A DNA stretch of 7,552 nucleotides, taken from Bacteroides sp. UBA7333. Lineage in GTDB: Bacteria > Bacteroidota > Bacteroidia > Bacteroidales > Bacteroidaceae. Below are positions 1 to 6,213 of the stretch, piece after piece; within the stretch, counting starts at the first letter, position 1, and every line of letters starts with the position of its first letter. The stretch spans positions 8,491-16,042 of the forward strand of contig DKPN01000031.1 of assembly GCA_002471195.1 (NCBI GenBank), written 5' to 3'. The position numbers and the translations under genes are program-made. Below the pieces are notes generated by a model, which was not told the origin of the DNA, did no database searches, and saw only the letters and a list, made by a program, of their open reading frames with translations.

Positions 1-136
1 TCTATCTTGAATAATAGAATTCAATCATAGATTTTTTGTTTTATTCGTTATCTAAGATTTTCAACACTAAATGGTATGGGTATATCATTCATCATTAAAG
101 TTGATTTTTAATTCTTATTATAATAAACTATTTAAA

Positions 137-1327
137 ATGAAAATAGTAATAGTAAATAAATTTTTATATCCCCGTGGCGGTGATTGTATTTGTACCTTAA
201 ACTTGGGAGAATTATTGATATCTAATGGACACGAAGTTCGTTATTTTGCTATGGATTATCCTGATAATATAGAATGCTCAAACAAGGACTACTTCCCAGA
301 AGAAGTTTCTTTTTCATCACTAGGTATAAAAAATAAAATTAAAGCAGCTACAAGATTACTGAATGGTAATGGAGTCATTGATAAATTTACTAAACTTATT
401 AATGATTTTAAGCCAGATGTGGTGCATTTAAATAACATACATTCATATTTATCACCTATTGTAGTAAAATTAGCTCATCAACATAACATCAAAACTGTAT
501 GGACGCTACATGATTATAAGTTAATTTGTCCCGCATACTCATGTCTTCGCAATGGATCTAATTGTGAGGAATGCTTTAATAATAAATCAAAAGTTTTAGT
601 AAATAAGTGTATGAAGGGAAGTACGATTGCTAGTGTGTTAGCATATTTAGAAGCTCTTCGTTGGAATCGAGTAATCTTATCAAAATGGACTGATACTTTC
701 ATATGTCCAAGTACTTTCATTGCCACAAAAATGAAACAAGGCGGATATGATTCTAAAAAAATGGCTATTCTATGCAATTTTATTAATGACCAAAAGGTTG
801 ATATGATTAATAAAATTATTGGTATTCCTGAAAAGGCTTACTGTTATGTAGGTAGATTATCTGAAGAAAAAGGGGTTGATAATTTATTAAAAGTCGCTTC
901 TAAATTACCTTATAAACTCTATATTGCTGGAACTGGGCCTCTTGAAAATGAATTAAAAGAGAAGTATAAATCAGAAAATATTGTGTTCTTGGGACATTTG
1001 AGTTATGAGAAAGTTATTTCGTTATTAAAATCAGTACAGTTTTCAGTAATGCCCTCTATTTGTTATGAAAACAACCCATTAGGAGTGATTGAATCTCTTT
1101 GTTGCGGAACTCCAGTACTAGGATCAAAAATAGGTGGTATTCCAGAACTATTAGAAAATGACTCATGTGCATTATTTATTCATAATGATTTAAACGATTT
1201 GCATAAATGTATTGTTAATATGTTTAATAAAGAATTGATTGATCCAAATAAACTATCGAACGAATCTATTAAACGTTTTTCTTCATTACAATATTATAAT
1301 AGTTTAATGGAGATTTATAATAAATAA
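137..1327 (+). CDS. GT4-family glycosyltransferase (GT-B fold)
   Basis: Likely a cytoplasmic, membrane-associated retaining glycosyltransferase that adds one sugar from a nucleotide donor to the lipid-linked repeat unit; donor and acceptor cannot be read from sequence. The 396-residue protein has the two-domain GT-B layout. It opens with a beta strand and a glycine loop (YPRGGD, 11-16), and has TLHDY at 123-127. The donor domain has YVGRLSEEKG (237-246), IAGTGP (263-268) and the GT4 E-x7-E motif (E311, E319), followed by CGTPVLGSKIGGIPE (323-337). An insert after the LHDY strand carries five cysteines (C131, C136, C143, C146, C158). I chose the ATG at 137 because MKIVIVNKF is the normal first strand of the fold; the ATG at 71 would add 22 residues unlike the family. 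The gene is separated from the downstream run by 175 bases and may end an upstream operon. The family call is firm, the specificity unknown. Confidence 0.9.
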   Translation: MKIVIVNKFLYPRGGDCICTLNLGELLISNGHEVRYFAMDYPDNIECSNKDYFPEEVSFSSLGIKNKIKAATRLLNGNGVIDKFTKLINDFKPDVVHLNNIHSYLSPIVVKLAHQHNIKTVWTLHDYKLICPAYSCLRNGSNCEECFNNKSKVLVNKCMKGSTIASVLAYLEALRWNRVILSKWTDTFICPSTFIATKMKQGGYDSKKMAILCNFINDQKVDMINKIIGIPEKAYCYVGRLSEEKGVDNLLKVASKLPYKLYIAGTGPLENELKEKYKSENIVFLGHLSYEKVISLLKSVQFSVMPSICYENNPLGVIESLCCGTPVLGSKIGGIPELLENDSCALFIHNDLNDLHKCIVNMFNKELIDPNKLSNESIKRFSSLQYYNSLMEIYNK

Positions 1328-1377
1328 AAGGTAGTTGATTGATTTGCCGGTTCTTGAATATCTTTTATTAACTTAAA

Positions 1378-1395
1378 TCTAAAAAACATTTTAGA
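1378..1395 (+). terminator. Weak AT-rich hairpin after the first glycosyltransferase
   Basis: A 7-bp perfect inverted repeat (TCTAAAA / TTTTAGA, 1378-1384 and 1389-1395) with a 4-base loop lies 50 bases past the stop of the first GT4 gene. The stem is nearly all A-T and the following sequence (ATATATAATTTTATT) is only moderately T-rich, so an intrinsic terminator is possible but weakly supported. In DNA this AT-rich such a repeat can arise by chance. Confidence 0.2.
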
Positions 1396-1414
1396 ATATA
1401 TAATTTTATTCATA

Positions 1415-1446
1415 TTCGCTCGTTTAAAATAAATATAATACATTTG
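1415..1446 (+). promoter_or_regulatory. Candidate Bacteroides-type promoter for the six-gene run
   Basis: TACATTTG at 1439-1446 matches the Bacteroides -7 consensus TAnnTTTG at every fixed position. TTCG at 1415-1418 is a 3-of-4 match to the -33 TTTG and lies 20 bases upstream, within the usual spacing. Transcription would start around 1450-1455, some 50 bases before the radical SAM start codon. It is the only gap of notable length in front of the otherwise tightly packed genes, which favours it. Against it, the same octamer pattern also occurs inside genes (2935-2942 and 5699-5706), so chance matches happen in this composition. Confidence 0.4.
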
Positions 1447-1473
1447 CTCTTTTTATATAAAAGAGCAAATGTA
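1439..1473. repeat. Perfect 15-bp inverted repeat with 5-base spacer
   Basis: Bases 1439-1453 (TACATTTGCTCTTTT) are the exact reverse complement of 1459-1473, around the spacer TATAT. The left arm contains the candidate -7 box, and the predicted transcription start would fall near the spacer. There is no T-run after the right arm, so it does not look like a normal + strand terminator; on the - strand the flank is T-rich. It could be a dimeric regulator's binding site, a 5' mRNA structure if transcription starts further upstream, or a weak terminator reading leftward. The repeat is certain; its role is not. Confidence 0.85.
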
Positions 1474-1502
1474 AATTGATACTATAACTTAAGATTATTT
1501 GA

Positions 1503-2510
1503 ATGAAAACAACTACTCAAGCAAGTTTAATAACAACATATAGATGTAATGCTAAATGTAATATGTGTAATATTTGGCAACATCAAACCAATGCAGATGA
1601 AGAAATCGATTCATCTTTTTATGAAAAACTTCCAAATGGATTACGAATTAATATAACAGGAGGTGAAGCAACTATACGGAAAGATATTGATAAAATATTT
1701 GAAATCTTATATCCCAAAGCTTCATTGTTAGAATTAAGCACTAATGGGTTTAATACGGACACAATCGTTGCATTAGCTAATAAATATCCAAACATCTTAA
1801 TTCGAGTAAGTTTAGAGGGATTGCCTGCATTAAATGACTCTAAGCGTGGTACTAAAAATGGCTTTGATCATGCATTGAGAACAATGCTTGAATTGAAAAA
1901 AACAAAGTGTAAGAATATTGGGTTTTCTGTAGTAATTTCTCCTGATAACTATAAAGATTTAATTCATTTATATGATTTATGTGTGGCTTTAGATGTTGAA
2001 TTAGGAAATTCTGTAGTACATAACTCATGGTATTTTCATAAAGAAGATAATGATATAGCAAGCCAAGAAGCATTAATTCAACATGAAGAATTTGTGAAGG
2101 CATTACTTCAATCTAAACGTCGTGGTTTTAAGAAAAAGCTGAAGGATTATGGTAGAGCATACTTTAATAAAAGTATACATCGAAGATTGAGAGGTGATGA
2201 ACCTGGATATCGTCCGCAATGTGGTGCTTTAAATGATTTCTATTTTATTGATCCAGTAGGAAATGTCTCACCATGTAATGGATCAGCTGAAGAATGGGTG
2301 ATCGGTAATATAAAAGACTCTTCTATAGAAGAAATTATGGCATCTGAAAAAGCAAAGGAAATCGCTAAAAAAGTATCTGTTTGTGATAGAAATTGCGCTT
2401 TTATTGTAACTGAACGTCATGATATGGTAAGAAAACCATGGAAACCTATTTTTTGGATTTTAAAGAACAAAATTCGTATTCGATTAGGTAAATGTATTGA
2501 TTTCAGATGA
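1503..2510 (+). CDS. Radical SAM/SPASM-type enzyme of a polysaccharide locus
   Basis: Predicted cytoplasmic iron-sulfur enzyme using S-adenosylmethionine to start radical chemistry; the substrate is unknown. The 335-residue protein has the CX3CX2C cluster motif (C15, C19, C22) followed directly by NIW, and the SAM-binding GGE at 53-55 (ITGGEA). The C-terminal part resembles a short SPASM/twitch domain: C240, C258 within DPVGNVSPCNG, the phrase IGNIKDSSIEEI (267-278), then C294 and C298, enough to bind one auxiliary [4Fe-4S] cluster. Residues 310-330 form a basic and aromatic tail (KPWKPIFWILKNK) that might sit on the membrane. Its last four bases overlap the start of the next glycosyltransferase (ATGA), implying translational coupling. 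By context it may modify a sugar of the repeat unit or its donor, but SPASM enzymes also act on peptides and nothing here fixes the reaction. No leader peptide gene is apparent beside it. Confidence 0.88.
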   Translation: MKTTTQASLITTYRCNAKCNMCNIWQHQTNADEEIDSSFYEKLPNGLRINITGGEATIRKDIDKIFEILYPKASLLELSTNGFNTDTIVALANKYPNILIRVSLEGLPALNDSKRGTKNGFDHALRTMLELKKTKCKNIGFSVVISPDNYKDLIHLYDLCVALDVELGNSVVHNSWYFHKEDNDIASQEALIQHEEFVKALLQSKRRGFKKKLKDYGRAYFNKSIHRRLRGDEPGYRPQCGALNDFYFIDPVGNVSPCNGSAEEWVIGNIKDSSIEEIMASEKAKEIAKKVSVCDRNCAFIVTERHDMVRKPWKPIFWILKNKIRIRLGKCIDFR

Positions 2511-3571
2511 GGGTTTTTGTTTTTGGAACACGTGGTTTCCCTAATGTTCAAGGTGGTGTAGAAAAACATTGTGAATATCTTTATGGCGCAATAGGTGCGC
2601 CATATAAAATAACTGTTTTCCGTCGTAAACCATATGTCGATAAATCGATAAATGCAGCTATCGATTTTATTGATTTACCATCTACCAAGATAAAGGGGTT
2701 TGAAGCATTATTTCACTCATTTTTGTGTACTATCTGTTGTATCGTAAAAAGACCGGATATAATTCATGTACATAATATTGGTCCTGGTTTGTTCATTCCA
2801 TTTTTGCGCTTATTTGGCTTAAAAGTAGTTTTGACGTATCATAGTCCTAATTATGAACATAGCAAATGGAACCAATTTTCACGTTTATTGTTGCGTGGTT
2901 CTGAGTTGGTTGCGTTAAGTTTCTCAAACAAAATTATATTTGTTAATCGATACCAAATGGGTAAGCAGAAATCTAAAGTTAAAAAGAAAAGTTATTATAT
3001 CCCCAATGGTATAAGTCCTATAAAGGCTGTTGCAGATATGGATGTTCTTAAACGATATAATTTAAAACAAAATAATTATATTTTAGGTGTTGGAAGGATT
3101 ACACCCGAAAAAGGATTTCTAGATTTAATAAATGCATATAAAAAAACTAATTTAAAAGATTGCAATTTGGTAATTGTTGGTGGAGTAGAACATGAACAAG
3201 AATATTTTAATAGACTAAAAAATGAAAGTAATGATTCTATAATATTTACAGGAATATTGTCATCTGATCAACTGGCACAGTTGTATCAAAATGCTAAATT
3301 ATTTGTCTTGTCATCTTATAATGAAGGTTTTCCATTGGTCGTATTAGAAGCCATGCAGTACGGTTGCAGCATTTTATTAAGTGATATACCAGCTACAAGA
3401 CTACTTAATTTATCGGATGATATCTATTTCCCGGTTGGCAATGTAGATGTTTTGTCAAACAAAATTGATAATAAAATGTTACATGATTATCAAAAATACA
3501 ATTTTGATCTTTGTGATTATGATTGGCTTAAAATAGCAAAACAGACAACTGATGTTTATCATCTGTTATAA
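2507..3571 (+). CDS. GT4-family glycosyltransferase with DUF1972-type N-terminus
   Basis: Second GT-B retaining glycosyltransferase of the locus, 354 residues. The N-terminal FGTRGFPNVQGGVEKHCEYLY (6-26) is the hallmark of the DUF1972 group, often annotated as rhamnosyltransferases. Further landmarks are IIHVHNIGPG (85-94), TYHSPNYEHSKW (110-121), YIPNGIS (164-170), GVGRITPEKGF (194-204) with the donor-phosphate-binding R and K, and the E-x7-E motif (E273, E281) inside NEGFPLVVLEAMQYG. The start overlaps the radical SAM stop by 4 bases, and the phosphotransferase starts 18 bases after its stop. A rhamnosyl role would agree with the nearby rfbC but is inference only; some members of the group use other donors. 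All the key motifs I looked for are present. Confidence 0.9.
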   Translation: MRVFVFGTRGFPNVQGGVEKHCEYLYGAIGAPYKITVFRRKPYVDKSINAAIDFIDLPSTKIKGFEALFHSFLCTICCIVKRPDIIHVHNIGPGLFIPFLRLFGLKVVLTYHSPNYEHSKWNQFSRLLLRGSELVALSFSNKIIFVNRYQMGKQKSKVKKKSYYIPNGISPIKAVADMDVLKRYNLKQNNYILGVGRITPEKGFLDLINAYKKTNLKDCNLVIVGGVEHEQEYFNRLKNESNDSIIFTGILSSDQLAQLYQNAKLFVLSSYNEGFPLVVLEAMQYGCSILLSDIPATRLLNLSDDIYFPVGNVDVLSNKIDNKMLHDYQKYNFDLCDYDWLKIAKQTTDVYHLL

Positions 3572-3589
3572 ATTATATTTTTTAATAAT

Positions 3590-4225
3590 ATGAAGACTTT
3601 ATCATTAAATATGAACTCAATACCATCTTTAGCTACTTCTCCTTTAGTGAAAAGTAATAATAAATTCATTAAAAGAACTGTTGATATAACTATATCTACT
3701 TTGGTACTAGTCACAATATATCCTTTTATATACATATTTGTGGCAAGTGGCTTAAAAATATTTATGCCCGGACCTATTATGTTTAAACAAAAACGTACAG
3801 GCAAGGATGGTAAGATATTTGTATGCTATAAATTTAGGTCCATGGATGCTAAAAATCATTCGGATGAATATGTTGACCCAAATTCGAATCAATATTCATT
3901 TGGAAATTTTTTGCGTAAAACATGTATTGATGAATTACCACAATTCTGGAATGTATTTAAAGGAGATATGTCAATCATAGGTCCACGTCCTCATATGTTA
4001 GTGCATGATCAAGAATATACCGAAGCAATTTCTATCTATCCTTTACGTTATAGTGTAAAACCAGGAATAACGGGTTGGGCCCAGGTAAATGGTTTACGTG
4101 GTGAACGTAATATCGAAAGAGTGAAAATGAGAGTTGAACATGATTTATGGTATATCGAAAATTGGTCGTTATTATTAGATTTAAAAATAGTTTATCGAAC
4201 TTTTAGTGTTATTATAAAAAGATAA
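3590..4225 (+). CDS. Minimal undecaprenyl-phosphate sugar phosphotransferase (WcaJ/PglC class)
   Basis: Initiates the repeat unit by moving a sugar-1-phosphate from a nucleotide sugar to undecaprenyl phosphate at the inner face of the cytoplasmic membrane. The 211-residue protein is essentially the bacterial sugar transferase domain: a single hydrophobic segment (about 31-58) with a central proline (P45), GPIMFKQKRTGKDG (61-74), YKFRSM (80-85), RKTCIDELPQFWN with the catalytic Asp-Glu pair (D114-E115), GDMSIIGPRPHM (125-136), KPGITGWAQVNGLRGE (157-172) and DLWYIENWSLLLDLKI (185-200). The GPRPHM and KPGITGWAQVNG phrases resemble the WcaJ subgroup, whose members usually carry several extra N-terminal membrane segments that are absent here. 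The likely first sugar is glucose, galactose or an acetamido sugar; sequence does not decide. Starting at M8 is possible but less natural. Confidence 0.93.
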   Translation: MKTLSLNMNSIPSLATSPLVKSNNKFIKRTVDITISTLVLVTIYPFIYIFVASGLKIFMPGPIMFKQKRTGKDGKIFVCYKFRSMDAKNHSDEYVDPNSNQYSFGNFLRKTCIDELPQFWNVFKGDMSIIGPRPHMLVHDQEYTEAISIYPLRYSVKPGITGWAQVNGLRGERNIERVKMRVEHDLWYIENWSLLLDLKIVYRTFSVIIKR

Positions 4226-4252
4226 AACTACGTGAAATTATTAACTTATAAA

Positions 4253-5647
4253 ATGCATAAATATTTTATAGTTTTATGTATTCTATTTTATATTCCCAAA
4301 TCAACGAATGGTCAAAGTTTAGATTCATTTGTTGAGTTTGGGACAACTCTTTTTACAGGTGATTATGTTCCCTTATGGCAAAATAGTCTTCAACATGGTT
4401 TTTCTTCTCTTGAAAATAATGTCTATATAAGAGGGGGAGCTTTTTATAAGAAACAAAAAAACTTTTGGAATTTTGATGCTGGTGTTGATATCGGATTCGG
4501 TGCCGGATTTAGAACTGTAGCGAACGTGCAACAAGCATATTTGGATGTTCGATATAAATGGATCGGAGCATGGGCAGGATGTAAAGAGTTGGAATCACCG
4601 CTATTGAATCAGCAACTTACTAGTGGTGGATTGACTTGGTCGGGCAATTCACGTCCTATTCCACAAGTAGCAATCGGTATATTTGATTATATACATTTAA
4701 CTCGTTGGCTGCAATTTAAAGCTGAAATGTCATATGGATGGTTCACTGATTCAAAATATCAACACAAATATGTAGGATCGGGGCATTCGCATGTGCACAA
4801 AGTAAAATATCATCATAAAAGCTTCTTTTTTAAAATTGGAAATCCCAATAAACACTGGATGTTTGATATCGGATTAACTTTTGATGATCAATTTGGTGGA
4901 TATTTTTACAATAATAAGGAAGTAGTTGACATGGGTAATAATTTCAAGAATTATATTAATGCCTTTTTCCCAAAAAATGGTGGCGAAGGTATCTATTTTG
5001 ATGGTAATTATTTGGGTAGCGAGCATTTTAAATTGACTTATGACAATGATAAATTTTCTGTGAGCGCATATTTGGAAAATTATTTTGATGATCTTTCTGG
5101 AATGGCGAAGCAAAACGGTTTTGATGGATTATGGGGAATCGAATTTAAGACGGATAAATTTCAGGTTATTAATGGATTAGTTTTCGAATATTATCAGTCA
5201 ACGAACCAAAGTGGTCCAATGCATGGCATAGACTTTACTGAAATAGAAAAGACCGGTGGTGCCGACGATTATTATAATCACTTTGCTTATTCAGGATGGG
5301 AGCATGCAGGAATGGGCAATGGTACACCTTTGGTTGCTGCACCCATTTATAATAAAGATGGTAATTTATCATTTCTTTATAATAGAGTAAAAGCTATTCA
5401 TATAGGTTGGAGAGGAGATATAACAGATCAATTGAATTATCGAGCAAAAATGACTTATAATCGTACTTGGGGTACTCCTTTTTTGCCAACTGCTGATATC
5501 TTAGATAATTTTTCTACATTTGTAGAGTTAAGATATTTTCCTAAGAAATTGCATGGATGGAAATTGACTGCATCGGCTTCGTTTGATATAGGAGATATCT
5601 ATGGAGATAATTTAGGAGTACAAATCAAAATCAGAAAAAGATTTTAA
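4253..5647 (+). CDS. Wzi-like capsule assembly outer-membrane protein
   Basis: Outer-membrane beta-barrel of the capsule-assembly Wzi family, thought to act in attaching or organising capsule at the cell surface. From the ATG at 4253 it has 464 residues. MHKYFIVLCILFYIPKSTNG looks like a signal peptide, with cleavage probably before Q21. The mature part has alternating aromatic barrel strands and phrases I recognise from the Bacteroidota family: VQQAYLDVRYKW (92-103), TSGGLTWSGNSRPIPQV (123-139), KYHHKSFFFKIGNP (184-197) and DDQFGGYF. It ends in phenylalanine (KIRKRF), as expected of a final strand recognised by the BAM machinery. A GTG at 4232 would add seven residues and keep a workable signal peptide, so the start is not certain; I prefer ATG. 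The rfbC start follows the stop after one base, so the genes are surely co-transcribed. A histidine-rich loop lies at 178-188. Confidence 0.88.
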   Translation: MHKYFIVLCILFYIPKSTNGQSLDSFVEFGTTLFTGDYVPLWQNSLQHGFSSLENNVYIRGGAFYKKQKNFWNFDAGVDIGFGAGFRTVANVQQAYLDVRYKWIGAWAGCKELESPLLNQQLTSGGLTWSGNSRPIPQVAIGIFDYIHLTRWLQFKAEMSYGWFTDSKYQHKYVGSGHSHVHKVKYHHKSFFFKIGNPNKHWMFDIGLTFDDQFGGYFYNNKEVVDMGNNFKNYINAFFPKNGGEGIYFDGNYLGSEHFKLTYDNDKFSVSAYLENYFDDLSGMAKQNGFDGLWGIEFKTDKFQVINGLVFEYYQSTNQSGPMHGIDFTEIEKTGGADDYYNHFAYSGWEHAGMGNGTPLVAAPIYNKDGNLSFLYNRVKAIHIGWRGDITDQLNYRAKMTYNRTWGTPFLPTADILDNFSTFVELRYFPKKLHGWKLTASASFDIGDIYGDNLGVQIKIRKRF

Positions 5648-5648
5648 A

Positions 5649-6197
5649 ATGAACTTTATAAAAACACGAATAAAAGATATCTGGATAATTGAACCGAATA
5701 TATTTGCTGACGAAAGAGGTTATTTTATGGAATCTTATAAACATGACTTATTCCAGTCTCATATTGGTACGTTCGATATCATACAAGAAAATGAATCAAA
5801 GTCTTCGCTTGGTGTTTTACGTGGTTTGCATTATCAGAAAGGTGAATTTAGTCAAGCAAAACTGATTCGAGTTATTCAGGGAGAAGTATTAGATGTAGCT
5901 GTTGATTTAAGAAGATCTTCTCCCACTTTTGGTCATCATATAAGCATTGTTTTGTCCGAAGATAATAAACGGCAATTGTATATTCCTAGAGGTTTCGCAC
6001 ATGGTTTTGTTGTATTAAGCAAAGATGCTATATTTAATTATAAAGTAGATAATATATATATGCCTTCTGAAGAGATATCAATCATCTATAATGATAAAAC
6101 ACTAAATATAAACTGGACTATCGATGAAAATAAATTGAATCTATCTGCTAAGGATCAGTTAGGTTGTGCATTCGATGATGCAGTGTATTTTGAATAA
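5649..6197 (+). CDS. rfbC: dTDP-4-dehydrorhamnose 3,5-epimerase
   Basis: Converts dTDP-4-keto-6-deoxyglucose to dTDP-4-keto-L-rhamnose, the third step of dTDP-L-rhamnose synthesis in the cytoplasm. At 182 residues it is full length for this cupin epimerase. Visible landmarks are FADERGYFMESY (19-30), GVLRGLHYQ with R58 and the catalytic base H61, K71, LDVAVDLRRSSPTFG (81-95), IPRGFAHGF with H118 (112-120), Y131, and D169 in SAKDQLG. By order and spacing these match the active-site set of Salmonella RmlC, so it should be active. It sits one base after the Wzi-like gene and 16 bases before ugd. Genes for the other three enzymes of the pathway (RfbA, RfbB, RfbD) are not in the window. A related 3,5- or 5-epimerase making another deoxy sugar is possible, but the rhamnose assignment is the simplest. 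Confidence 0.93.
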   Translation: MNFIKTRIKDIWIIEPNIFADERGYFMESYKHDLFQSHIGTFDIIQENESKSSLGVLRGLHYQKGEFSQAKLIRVIQGEVLDVAVDLRRSSPTFGHHISIVLSEDNKRQLYIPRGFAHGFVVLSKDAIFNYKVDNIYMPSEEISIIYNDKTLNINWTIDENKLNLSAKDQLGCAFDDAVYFE

Positions 6198-6213
6198 TAT
6201 AGAAATTTGCAAT

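Noticed and set aside
1..30. Tail of an upstream gene ending in TAG at 28-30 (frame 1)
   Set aside because: Only nine codons are visible, with no recognisable sequence; a chance open frame is equally likely.
71..136. N-terminal extension of the first glycosyltransferase from the ATG at 71
   Set aside because: The 22 extra residues do not look like GT4 sequence, and the internal MKIVIVNKF is the natural first strand.
1439..1473. Invertible promoter element like those of Bacteroides capsule loci
   Set aside because: The arms are only 5 bases apart, so recombination between them could not flip a promoter; no second distant copy of the arm was noticed in the window.
2935..2942. TATATTTG octamer matching the Bacteroides -7 box inside the second glycosyltransferase
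   Set aside because: No -33 match at suitable distance and it lies in coding sequence; a similar chance match lies at 5699-5706 inside rfbC.
6166..6213. N-terminal extension of ugd from the ATG at 6166
   Set aside because: It overlaps the rfbC reading frame and precedes the standard MKIAIVGTGYVG start of the family.
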